A DNA stretch of 64,000 bases, taken from positions 245,422-309,421 of the forward strand of contig DATATI010000074.1 in assembly GCA_036268875.1 (NCBI GenBank), in the 5' to 3' direction. Below the pieces are notes generated by a model. It had not been told where the DNA came from and did not search any database. It was given only the letters and a program-made list of their open reading frames with translations. The translations under genes and the position numbers were made by a program. Positions 1-8,957 of the stretch are shown one piece after another. Origin of the DNA: Polyangia bacterium. Lineage in GTDB: Bacteria; Myxococcota_A; Polyangia; Fen-1088. Every line of letters begins with the position of its first letter. Within the stretch, counting starts at the first letter, position 1.

Positions 1-2940
1 ATACGCTGCCACCGCCGCCGCGCTGTCGCCCTGCCGTCGCTGCAGATCGCCCTCGACGAAACGCGCGTACCCCAGCATTGCGCCGCCACCGCGGGCGCTC
101 GCTTCGTCCAGCGCGCGCGTCACCGCCCGACGGGCTGCGCCGAGATCTCCCAGGACCACCAGCAAGTTGGCGGCGTTCAGCAGCGCCGTGCCCAGCTCGG
201 CCGTGGACCCGAGACGCGCCAGCAAGCGAATGGCGCGCTCGCTGGCCGCCAGCGCGCCGGCGTACCGTCCTTGCTCGGCCAGCACAGCGGCCAGGTTCAG
301 GACCACCGCCGCTTCAGTGTGGACGTCGTTGCTGGCCGCGCACAGGGTCCGCGCGCGTTCATAACCGGCCGCCGCTTCGGCCAAACAGCCGCCGAGCTGA
401 TCCAGCAAGCCGCCGACGTAATCCGCCCGGCTGGAGGGGCCGCCGGCGCCGGTGCGCGCCACTTTTGCGGCCCAGCGCCGATGCAACGCTCGCGCCTCAA
501 TCAGGTCGCCGGCGTAGGCGCGCGCCAGCACCGCCGTTTCCAGCGCCGCCCCGTCGTCACGGTCTTTACCGTCGGCGTCGCGAGCGAGAAGCGGCGCCAG
601 GACCAGCGTCGCCTCACCGTAACGCCCGGCGCTGACCAACAGCCGACCGAGACGCGTCCGCAAGCGATCGCTGGTCACGGCGGCGGACGGCGATGCTGGC
701 TCCGCCGCCGCCGCCAGCGTCGATTGCAAAGTGGCGATCGCGTCGCCCATCCGCCCTTGGCGGCCTTGCAGCCAGGCGCGCCGCTCGCCCACCCGCCGCT
801 GCTCGTCGGCGCTGGCGACGCTCCCAGCCGCAGCGTCGAGCGCGCTCTCCGCAGCGCCGTAACGACCCAACGCCCCGAGTCCCGTCACCAGGGTCAGCCG
901 ATCGTCAAGCGTCAGACAGTGGGCTTGATGATCCGCGGCCCGCTGCAACCAACCAGCCGCCCGGGCAAAGTCGCCAACGGCCGCCGCCGCTTGCGCGGCC
1001 GCCCGATAAACCGCGGCCGCAGCCGCGCCTTCGCCAACGGCGGCGTGCGCGGCCGCGCGGCGCGGGTCATCGATTGGCAGTCGCCTGGTGGCGGCCAGAG
1101 CGACGCCGCGCAGATCGTTGTCGCCGAGGGCGTCCAGCACCGCTTGCTCGTGAACCGCGCTGGCCAAACGCGGCCCCTCGCCCTCGCCTTCGAGCACCCA
1201 GCCCGCCCGACGAGCCGCATGAGCGGCGTCTTCCTGGGCGTCGGCGGCCAAGTCCTTCAGTTCGACCCCGGCGCCGGCGCTCTGCAAGGAGACGGCGGCC
1301 AACCACTGGCGCGGGCCCGAGGGCAACCCACGAAACGCGGCGGCCAGCAGCCTCGGCAGGTCGGGGGTCGACTCGACCCGATGTTCGGCGCCGCGGCCCC
1401 GACGGAGGTCCTCGACCAGGGGGCGGGCGAGGACCGCCACCGTCGCCGCGTGGCCGGCCGAGACACGCACCAGCGCTTTTAGTGCCGCCGCGGGCGCAGC
1501 CGCACCGGCGGCGGCCGACACCAACTCGGCGATGGCCGTCGCCGACAAGGGCCCCACGGTCACGGCGCGCGCGGACGGCAGCGCCAGAGCTTCGGTGGTG
1601 GGCAGCAGCAGCAGCACGTTGCCCGATGGTTCAGCGGACGCCAGCGCGCGCGCCCATGCGACGTCATCGGGTCCGCCGCGAAGGACCAAGCACAACGGAG
1701 CAGCGGCCGCTTTCTTCTCCAGCGCTTCGGCCAGGGCGGCGAATCGTTCCGCCGGAGCGTCGATGTCTTCCCCCGCGGACAGCGCGACGCCCAGATCTTT
1801 TTGCAGGGCCGGCAGGTCGGTTCGCCACACGAAAAACGGAGGAAGCAAGCCGGCCGCGCGCGCCACCGCCGCCTCGGCCAACGCGAGATCGATCACCGTG
1901 CGCCGGCCGCTGCCGGGCGGCCCCACGACGGCCAGCACGGCGCACGGCGCGCTGCCTTCACTCAGGCGCTCGACCAGCAAGCGGATGACCTCCGGCTCGT
2001 GCGCGCGTCCGACCACGATGCCCGCCAGGGGATCGCCGTCCGGAAACGGCGCCTGCAGATCGACGGCGATGGACACGGTCTCCCCTTCGCCGGCGCGGAT
2101 GATGTCGCGCAGAACGTCGCGGGCGCTCGGGTGGCGGTGGCGCGGCTGCTGCGCCAGCAAACGAGCCAGCAGAGCGTCCCATTCGGCCGGCAATCCCGCG
2201 CGAACCTTCGAAAGCAACGGCGCGCGCGTCGAGAGCATGCGCTGGACGGCTTGCAACCCCAGGCCGAACGGCGGTGCGCCCGTCCACGCTTCGAACAGCG
2301 TGGCGCCCAGCCCGAAGAGGTCCGATGCCGGCGAAACCTGTCCAATCAGCGCCTCGGGCGCGGCATAGCCCAAGGTGCCGCGCGCGGCGCTGGCGGTGAA
2401 CGCGGCACCACCCGTCGGTGCGGCCGGCAGCGCTAAATCGAAGTCGAGCAACACCGGCTGGCCGTCCGGCCGCAGCCGCACGTTGGCCGGACAGATGTCG
2501 GCATGCACCAGCGCACGGGCGTGCAGATAGGCGACAGCATCAGCCAGAGCCCGTGCTGCGCTTTCGAACGCCCGCCGTCGCGCCGATTCGTCGGTCAGCG
2601 CCGAGATCGAAGACAGCGGTGGCCCGTTCACCAGGTCCATCACCAGAAAAACCCGACCGCCAGTGGTGACGCCGACGTCGTGGACTTTCACCAGGCCGGG
2701 ATGGTCCAAGCTGCGCAGGCGACGAAAGGTCTCGCCGGCGCGGCCGCCGGCATTTGCCTCGTCGAACACCTTCACCGCGCAGGGCGCGCCAATCGTTTCG
2801 TCGATCGCGCGGAAGGTCTCCCCGGCAGCGCCGCGGCCCATGCGTTCGCCCAGTTGATAACGGCCAACAAGGCGTTCACCGGGCGCGGGCGTCCCGCTTA
2901 CCGCCATCTCCACTGTGCCAACAGGATTGGCGACCGCCAT
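1..2940 (-). CDS. Multidomain Ser/Thr protein kinase-like regulator with ATPase and TPR-like regions (partial, runs off left edge)
   Basis: The minus-strand frame is open from 2940 to base 1, giving about 980 residues without the C-terminus. Residues 28-275 form a eukaryotic-type kinase fold: a glycine loop (GRGAAGETF), the ATP lysine in CAVKVF (about K57) and a catalytic loop near residue 146. That loop reads HADICPAN, so the usual Arg and Lys of HRDxKPxN are missing, and the DFG motif is DFD. Around residue 340 GPPGSGRRT resembles a Walker A loop with Arg in place of Lys. The rest is Ala/Leu-rich helical repeats, probably TPR, as in myxobacterial kinase-ATPase-TPR regulators. ATG 2940 was chosen because a promoter ends seven bases before it. 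I infer a cytoplasmic signalling protein; catalytic activity is doubtful because of the loop changes. The partner or ligand cannot be read from the sequence. Confidence 0.85.
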   Translation of the reverse strand, partial: MAVANPVGTVEMAVSGTPAPGERLVGRYQLGERMGRGAAGETFRAIDETIGAPCAVKVFDEANAGGRAGETFRRLRSLDHPGLVKVHDVGVTTGGRVFLVMDLVNGPPLSSISALTDESARRRAFESAARALADAVAYLHARALVHADICPANVRLRPDGQPVLLDFDLALPAAPTGGAAFTASAARGTLGYAAPEALIGQVSPASDLFGLGATLFEAWTGAPPFGLGLQAVQRMLSTRAPLLSKVRAGLPAEWDALLARLLAQQPRHRHPSARDVLRDIIRAGEGETVSIAVDLQAPFPDGDPLAGIVVGRAHEPEVIRLLVERLSEGSAPCAVLAVVGPPGSGRRTVIDLALAEAAVARAAGLLPPFFVWRTDLPALQKDLGVALSAGEDIDAPAERFAALAEALEKKAAAAPLCLVLRGGPDDVAWARALASAEPSGNVLLLLPTTEALALPSARAVTVGPLSATAIAELVSAAAGAAAPAAALKALVRVSAGHAATVAVLARPLVEDLRRGRGAEHRVESTPDLPRLLAAAFRGLPSGPRQWLAAVSLQSAGAGVELKDLAADAQEDAAHAARRAGWVLEGEGEGPRLASAVHEQAVLDALGDNDLRGVALAATRRLPIDDPRRAAAHAAVGEGAAAAAVYRAAAQAAAAVGDFARAAGWLQRAADHQAHCLTLDDRLTLVTGLGALGRYGAAESALDAAAGSVASADEQRRVGERRAWLQGRQGRMGDAIATLQSTLAAAAEPASPSAAVTSDRLRTRLGRLLVSAGRYGEATLVLAPLLARDADGKDRDDGAALETAVLARAYAGDLIEARALHRRWAAKVARTGAGGPSSRADYVGGLLDQLGGCLAEAAAGYERARTLCAASNDVHTEAAVVLNLAAVLAEQGRYAGALAASERAIRLLARLGSTAELGTALLNAANLLVVLGDLGAARRAVTRALDEASARGGGAMLGYARFVEGDLQRRQGDSAAAVAAY

Positions 2941-2947
2941 CGTCCCT

Positions 2948-2977
2948 ATATCATTGTATTTCCGTGATTTTTGTCAA
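2948..2977 (-). promoter_or_regulatory. Sigma-70-like promoter of the kinase gene, leaderless layout
   Basis: On the minus strand a perfect TTGACA lies at 2972-2977, followed by an 18-base spacer and TGATAT at 2948-2953. Only seven bases separate this -10 from ATG 2940, so transcription would begin at or next to the start codon. The region is AT-rich compared with its surroundings. No Shine-Dalgarno sequence is visible. Confidence 0.6.
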
Positions 2978-2998
2978 TCTACGATGAAGGTTGGCGGA

Positions 2999-4072
2999 CT
3001 AGTGGCCGGCATCCAAGCGGCGTAGCAGCCGCTCGTGGGCCTGGGCGGCCTGGCCGCGGATCTCGTCGTCGTCGTGGGTGGCAGCGACAAAGGACAGATA
3101 ATCCAGCGCTTCCTCGCCACCCAGCAGCGAGAGGGCCTCGATGATCTTTCGCATCTCGCGGCGGTCGCGCAACGAGCGTGATTTGGTCAATACCGAAACG
3201 GCGCGCGGCTCTTTCAGGGCGATGAGCGCACCCAACGCGGCGTCGCGGGTGGCCTCGTCGTCGTTGGTCAAAAGATCTAACAGGCGCGGCACCTCCTGGT
3301 GCAGTTGGCGCTGGCCTGCAAGGCGGATCGCCTCTTCCCGCAGGTCGCCGCCGTCGGCGGTCAGCGCGATGTGAATGGACTCCGGCGAGGCGCTTCGCAG
3401 CTTCAGGCGCGCCAGCGCTCCATCCAGCAGATCGACGGCCACGCGCTCGGCCAGCGTGGCGAACACTTGCTGCTGCAACGCCCGGCTGGCGGCGGCGCTG
3501 GCGCCTTTGGAGACCACGTAGGTTTTCTCGCCCTCTCCCTCCAGCTGCTCGTCGATGGCGCCGGGAGCGTCGGACGGGCGGGTATCAAGCTGCATTCGCA
3601 CGGCCACCCTGGCCAGAGCCTTGCCGGGCACCTCGGCCCCGTCCAGCGCCACCTCGCCGCGCAACCGCACCGTCGGCGGCGCAGCGGCCGGGTCGTCCCC
3701 GGCGCTTCCGTCGGTGGTAGCGGGTGCGACGACGACCCCACTTTTCAACAGACGCCTGCGCAGAGATTCTTCCAGGGCGTCCGTGTCCAAGGTGACAGCC
3801 ACGGAGCCAGCGGGCGAGAGATCGTGAACCGACACCATGCCCAGAAACGGCGGAGGCATCGGCGGTGGTGCATTGTCGGCGGCGCGACGGTGGCAGCCCG
3901 GCGAGCCAACCAAGACAAATAGCAGCGCCAGCGCCGGCAGCGAGCGCCGCTCAGACCGAGCGGACGCGGCGGCGCGAGACGCGCTCGGTGGCGACGCCTT
4001 CGGCGGGCGTGCCCAAAGCGACAGCGGTGCGGCGATCGGTGCGCGCGGGTGACAGTGGGATGGTGTCGACAT
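2999..4072 (-). CDS. Putative lipoprotein with C-terminal HEAT-like repeats
   Basis: This 357-residue protein has a long N-terminal region, then a hydrophobic stretch (LPALALLFVLVG) ending at SPGC, so Cys60 is a possible but imperfect lipoprotein site. The middle part is a mixed domain I do not recognise. The last 110 residues contain HEAT-like helical pairs, including a segment with EVPRLLDLLTNDDEATRDAAL. The only in-frame ATG that keeps the signal region is 4072, which overlaps the upstream ATP-grasp gene by 122 bases; no GTG or TTG lies between 4072 and the hydrophobic core. Either the overlap is real or the ATP-grasp C-terminus is shorter than it looks. The two genes are probably co-transcribed. 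The likely location is the periplasmic face of a membrane. Function unknown. Confidence 0.7.
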   Translation of the reverse strand: MSTPSHCHPRAPIAAPLSLWARPPKASPPSASRAAASARSERRSLPALALLFVLVGSPGCHRRAADNAPPPMPPPFLGMVSVHDLSPAGSVAVTLDTDALEESLRRRLLKSGVVVAPATTDGSAGDDPAAAPPTVRLRGEVALDGAEVPGKALARVAVRMQLDTRPSDAPGAIDEQLEGEGEKTYVVSKGASAAASRALQQQVFATLAERVAVDLLDGALARLKLRSASPESIHIALTADGGDLREEAIRLAGQRQLHQEVPRLLDLLTNDDEATRDAALGALIALKEPRAVSVLTKSRSLRDRREMRKIIEALSLLGGEEALDYLSFVAATHDDDEIRGQAAQAHERLLRRLDAGH

Positions 4073-5081
4073 TGGGTCGTCTCAACAGGGCCAGCTCGAC
4101 CAGCCGGAGAATCACCTCATCGTAGCTGAGCCCGCCGGCCTTCGCTGCTTTCGAGAAGCCACCGGCGATGTCCGACAAATCGCAGTTGGGATTGACGTCG
4201 ATGATGTACGGCGTCCCGTCCAGCGCCAGCCGAATGTCGAAGCGCGCGTAATCGCGCAGCTCCATGGCCTCGAAGGCGCTGAGCACGATGGCCCGGATGC
4301 GCGCCTCGACCTCCGGGGACAGGCCCTGGCACCGAACCGGCTTGGTGCCGCGGTACTCATCGGACGATTCGATCCATTTCCCTTCGAAGGACACGATGTG
4401 TGGCCGTCCCGGCGGCATCTCCGAGAAGTCGATCTCGTAGAAGGGAAAGATCTGCGGCGGACCGCTGGGCTGGCTGAACAACGAGACGTAGATCTCGCGG
4501 CCGTCGATGTAGCGTTCGACCAGGGCCGGCTGGCGATAGCGCGACAGCACGGTGGCCACCCGCCGCTCGAGCGACAGGCGATCGTGAACCACCGATTCGC
4601 TGTAGATGCCCACCGAAGCGTCTTCGCGCGACGGCTTGACGATCAACGGGAACGGCAGGTTCACGCCGCTGACGTCCTCGCTGGCCATGAACATCGCTTC
4701 GGGTGTGGGCACGCCGCGCGAGCGCAGCACGTCTTTGGCCTTGTGTTTGTGCAAGGCCAGCGTCAGCGCCAGCGGGCCCGAGCCGGTATAGGCGATCCCT
4801 TCGCGATCCAGCAGCAGCGGCAAAAGCGGTTCGAATCGATTGTCGCCGCCGATCGATTCGCACAGATTGAAAACCACGTCGGGATGCAATTCGCGCAGCG
4901 TGCTGACCGCTGCCAGTACATCGCCGGTGACGCCCAGTCCCGAGGCGGCGAATCCGTGCCGGCACAAGATCCCGATGATGTTCTCCGCGATGTCCTTGAT
5001 GTCTTCGCGGGCTTTGTTTTCGGGGTCCGCTTCCGCGCCCTCGAAGTCCCGGTTATAGACAACAACGATGCGCGGGTTCAT
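3951..5081 (-). CDS. D-Ala-D-Ala ligase-like ATP-grasp protein
   Basis: This 376-residue protein has the ATP-grasp layout of the Ddl family: an N-terminal Rossmann-like part, VVFNLCES near residue 70, YTGSGPLAL near 97, the nucleotide-binding lysine region PLIVKPSREDASVGI, and the metal-binding end FDIRLALDGTPYIIDVNPN. It should form a peptide-like bond between a carboxylate and an amine using ATP. Because a canonical ddl lies at 7846, the substrate of this paralogue is probably different. About 45 Arg/Pro-rich residues at the C-terminus are outside the family core and overlap the next gene. ATG 5081 is preferred over the upstream in-frame ATG at 5129 because a -10 at 5102-5107 would place the transcript start downstream of 5129. 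The nature of the ligated substrates is unknown. Confidence 0.8.
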   Translation of the reverse strand: MNPRIVVVYNRDFEGAEADPENKAREDIKDIAENIIGILCRHGFAASGLGVTGDVLAAVSTLRELHPDVVFNLCESIGGDNRFEPLLPLLLDREGIAYTGSGPLALTLALHKHKAKDVLRSRGVPTPEAMFMASEDVSGVNLPFPLIVKPSREDASVGIYSESVVHDRLSLERRVATVLSRYRQPALVERYIDGREIYVSLFSQPSGPPQIFPFYEIDFSEMPPGRPHIVSFEGKWIESSDEYRGTKPVRCQGLSPEVEARIRAIVLSAFEAMELRDYARFDIRLALDGTPYIIDVNPNCDLSDIAGGFSKAAKAGGLSYDEVILRLVELALLRRPNVDTIPLSPARTDRRTAVALGTPAEGVATERVSRRRVRSV

Positions 5082-5101
5082 TTGGTTGTCACGTTGATCC
5101 C

Positions 5102-5129
5102 ATTCTAATAATCCCGTCCTGCATTGCAA
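5102..5129 (-). promoter_or_regulatory. Promoter of the ATP-grasp gene
   Basis: TTGCAA at 5124-5129, a 16-base spacer and TAGAAT at 5102-5107 (five of six matches to TATAAT) read on the minus strand. Transcription would start near 5095, giving a leader of about 14 bases before ATG 5081. It lies just after the lipB stop codon, so the ATP-grasp gene may be transcribed separately from lipB. Confidence 0.5.
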
Positions 5130-5150
5130 TCGGTTAGAGCGAATTGAAAG

Positions 5151-5858
5151 TTAAGACGCGCTCTGCGCGACGAACGTTCCTGGTGCCGTCAGGTCATCGC
5201 GATCCGCGCGCGCGAAGTCGATTCCGAAGCGACGCGCGAATGACTGCGCAACGTCCTCCGCCAGCGCGTCGACGGCGGGCGCACCGTCGCCCAGCAATTG
5301 TTTCATCGATGTCACGCGCGCATCGGGCAACCCGCAAGGAACGATCAAACGAAAGGCATTCAGGTCCGAGGTGACGTTCAAGGCAAAGCCATGGATCGTC
5401 ACCCGCTGGCGGACATGAACGCCAAAGGCGGCGATCTTCGCTGGCGGTGCCCCGGCCTCGTCGACCCACAGCCCGGGCGCGTCTCGATCCCAGCGGACGG
5501 CGATTCCGTGCCCGGCCAGCACGTCCGCCAATCCGTCAGCCATCGCCCGCATGTGACCGACGATGCCGCCGCGCAGCCGGATAATCGGGTAGCCGACCAA
5601 CTGACCGGGACCGTGGTACGTGACATCGCCGCCGCGCGCCGTGTGGTGGACGGTGATCCCGCGCCCCTGCAATTCCTCCGGCGCGGCCAGCACGTGCGCG
5701 GCGTCGGCCGACCGCCCGAGAGTGATGACCGGCTGGTGTTCCAGCAGCAGCAGCGTCTCGGGCCCAAGGCCTGCCACAACCTGCTGCCGCAGACTTTCCT
5801 GCAAGGCGGCGGTCGCGCCGTAGGGCACGCGACCCAGCCACGCCCAGCGCGGGTGCAA
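5151..5858 (-). CDS. lipB: Octanoyl-[acyl carrier protein]:protein N-octanoyltransferase
   Basis: LipB moves the octanoyl group from acyl carrier protein to the lipoyl-domain lysine of complexes such as pyruvate dehydrogenase; lipoyl synthase then adds the sulphurs. The 235-residue protein has family signatures: LLLLEHQPVITLGR, the strongly conserved RGGDVTYHGPGQLVGYPI, and near residue 147 AAFGVHV, the position of the family KIA/xGV lysine segment. The C-terminal LIVPCGLPDARVTSM carries the catalytic cysteine (PCG). The start is TTG 5858, 13 bases after the stop of the upstream HARE-HTH gene; CTG 5870 is the only earlier alternative, so the first few residues are uncertain. Its partner genes, lipA and the E2 subunit, lie 54-57 kb away at the other end of the window. 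Confidence 0.93.
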   Translation of the reverse strand: MHPRWAWLGRVPYGATAALQESLRQQVVAGLGPETLLLLEHQPVITLGRSADAAHVLAAPEELQGRGITVHHTARGGDVTYHGPGQLVGYPIIRLRGGIVGHMRAMADGLADVLAGHGIAVRWDRDAPGLWVDEAGAPPAKIAAFGVHVRQRVTIHGFALNVTSDLNAFRLIVPCGLPDARVTSMKQLLGDGAPAVDALAEDVAQSFARRFGIDFARADRDDLTAPGTFVAQSAS

Positions 5859-5871
5859 GACCCGCGACAGC

Positions 5872-7704
5872 CTATCCCTCCGCCAGCTCGGTGAAGAAGT
5901 CGGCGTCGACGAAATCGATGCTGACCACGCTGTTGATGGTGCCGATGCCGTGGCGCACGCAGGTTTCCGCGACCGCTTGACCGTCAGCGATCTCCAGCGG
6001 CGAGCCGGCCTGCTTCCATTCGGCGATGCCGTCTTCGGCCAAGCGGCCAGCCATCAACAAGAGGCCTTCGTCCTGGCTGCGGGCGCGGATGCCGGCGCGC
6101 AGCTCGCCAATGGCGCGGCGACCGGCGGGATTGACGCCGGGACGAAGCGCAATCAGGCACTTCGATGGGCGCGAGCCGCGACCGCGGAGCGCTTCGACAT
6201 AGATCGTGCCCTCGACCCGTTTGACGAACGTGGTGGGACCGAAGCCTTCACGTTGCAGCAGCACGCGGGCCAGGGCTTCAAACGCCGAGGCAGGCAGCTC
6301 GGCCACCCGGCGTTCCAGTGCTGCCAGCGTTCGCTCGCGCAGCGCGCGCCGGGCCTCGCCGAAGACGTGCTCGGCGCGTTCGAGCTCGGTGTCGGGCGGA
6401 CGGCGGGCCAGGGCGAACAGCCCGCTGCCCGCGGAGCGCACGCGCGGACGCTGGCCGGCGCGCAGGCGCTCGCGCGGCTCGGCGGCCAGCGCGGTCCGCA
6501 TCACCCGCCAGGCCTCGTTCGGCTCGCCGTGAATCAGACGGCGGCGCGCGGCGGCGTCGGCGATCTGACGAACGTGCACCCCGCGCCCCGGCGCCTGGCC
6601 GCGCAGGATCTCGATCGCGGCGTCGATGGGAGTCATGATCTTGCGCGGGGTCTGGGAATCGCCCTGATCGGCCTCGCCACTCGCTGCCGGTTCGCGCGTG
6701 CCTTCACCGCGCAGCTCGCCTTCGCCGGCGGGACCGCTCGGTGCCGGACCGCCGGCACCCTCGCCCGCTGCTGGCCCGAAGCCCGCACTGGCGCCGCCGG
6801 CGCCTTCGAAGGCGCCGCCTTCGTTGGGGCGTGCGCCGAATCCACCTGGGGCGGCCTCGTCGCCGCGGCCGCGACGGCGGCGACGGCGGCGGCGCCGTCG
6901 GCCGAGCTCGTCGGTGGCGCCTTCGCGCGGCGGCTCGCCGGGTCGCGGCGGCGCGGCGAAGGCGCCTTCGTTCGCCTGACCCTCGCCTTCGCCCTCGTCA
7001 TCATCATCATCAGTGTCATCGCCGACATCGGCGTCTCCACCGGCGGGCGCCTTCGCGCGGGCCGCGAACCCCTGGTCGGTGTCGGCATCGTTGGCGGCGG
7101 CAGACTGATCGTCCAGATCACCATCGGCATCGGCGGCTTCGTCGCCATCGCCGTTTTCGTCACCTTCCAGCACGCCGGTCTCCGCCAGCGCGGCGGCCCG
7201 CGCCTCAGCCGACAGCGAAGCGCCCCTCGGCTCGTGCTCGTCACCACCCTCGTCGGCCTCACGGCCGTCGCCTTCGGGCGCGTCCGCGGCGTCTTCAGCG
7301 CCGGCCTCGGCTTTTGTCGCCTCGTCGCCGCGCGTGCGCCCTCGCCCGCCGCGCCGACGGCGGCGACGTCCGTGCCCGGCTTCGCCGCCGGCACTTTCGG
7401 TCTTGCTGCTGTCGGTCTTGCTGTTGTTGCCGACCTTGGCTTCCTTGCTGGCCTCCGCCTCGCGCTCTTCGGCGGTGACCTCCGGATAGCGGAGCAGCCC
7501 GAACACGCCCGGTTTCACCCGGACGAAAGGGCTGCCGGGCGCTTTCTTCACCGCCGCGGTCAGCTGGGTCTGCATGGTCACTTCGGGGGTCCGACCAACG
7601 AAGGTCAGAAGTTTCTTCGTCATCGCACGCTCGGTCAGATCCTTGTAGTGGAGGGGCTTTCCCTCCTTGCGCAGGATCTCCAGGGCGGCCTCGAGAAAGG
7701 TCAT
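5872..7704 (-). CDS. HARE-HTH protein with a low-complexity linker and a C-terminal Mrr-like domain
   Basis: The 610-residue protein has three parts. Residues 1-75 form a HARE-HTH domain (MTFLEAALEILRKEGKPLHY start, ending VFGLLRYPE), a winged-helix fold found in chromatin and restriction-associated proteins. Residues 80-350 are a charged, low-complexity linker with basic runs (GRRRRRRGGRGR) and acidic runs. Residues 357-438 are a second HARE-HTH (MTPIDAAIEILRGQ), followed by a region from about 470 resembling Mrr-type endonuclease folds (SAFEALARVLLQREGFG, later GIAEWKQAGSPLEIADGQA). The expected D-(E/Q)xK catalytic pattern is not seen; the strand positions read IYVEALRG and CLIALRPG, so this domain is probably inactive or binding-only. 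ATG 7704 begins the HARE core; GTG 7722 is in frame upstream. I infer a nucleoid- or DNA-binding regulator. Its targets are unknown. Confidence 0.75.
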   Translation of the reverse strand: MTFLEAALEILRKEGKPLHYKDLTERAMTKKLLTFVGRTPEVTMQTQLTAAVKKAPGSPFVRVKPGVFGLLRYPEVTAEEREAEASKEAKVGNNSKTDSSKTESAGGEAGHGRRRRRRGGRGRTRGDEATKAEAGAEDAADAPEGDGREADEGGDEHEPRGASLSAEARAAALAETGVLEGDENGDGDEAADADGDLDDQSAAANDADTDQGFAARAKAPAGGDADVGDDTDDDDDEGEGEGQANEGAFAAPPRPGEPPREGATDELGRRRRRRRRRRGRGDEAAPGGFGARPNEGGAFEGAGGASAGFGPAAGEGAGGPAPSGPAGEGELRGEGTREPAASGEADQGDSQTPRKIMTPIDAAIEILRGQAPGRGVHVRQIADAAARRRLIHGEPNEAWRVMRTALAAEPRERLRAGQRPRVRSAGSGLFALARRPPDTELERAEHVFGEARRALRERTLAALERRVAELPASAFEALARVLLQREGFGPTTFVKRVEGTIYVEALRGRGSRPSKCLIALRPGVNPAGRRAIGELRAGIRARSQDEGLLLMAGRLAEDGIAEWKQAGSPLEIADGQAVAETCVRHGIGTINSVVSIDFVDADFFTELAEG

Positions 7705-7845
7705 GGCGCCCGTCTTTATCACAATTAGTGTTGTTTTGTTGCCTGACGACCGGCGGCAGGTGCCGGCCGACGGTCGATTGCCAGCGCGGCAAGGAAAACC
7801 ATCGTGTTTTTTGACGGCCCCTCACAGGGAGGTTACCCGTGAAGA

Positions 7846-8850
<1,005 letters not shown>

Positions 8851-8957
8851 CCGCGGTTTTTCCGTCGCTGGCGACATCTCCCGACACCGCGCCGGCCCGG
8901 TCAGCGCGCGCTCGGTGGCGCGCGGAGCTTGGCGGCGTGCGGTAGACTTGATCCCTC

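Noticed and set aside
271..2436. Several long plus-strand frames at the left edge
   Set aside because: The minus strand is open for about 980 codons and shows kinase motifs; the plus frames are Arg/Gln-rich shadows.
5950..7728. A plus-strand open frame of 592 residues opposite the HARE-HTH gene
   Set aside because: It is a shadow of the real gene: the sequence is repetitive Ala/Gly/Arg and lacks motifs, while the minus strand has two HARE-HTH domains.
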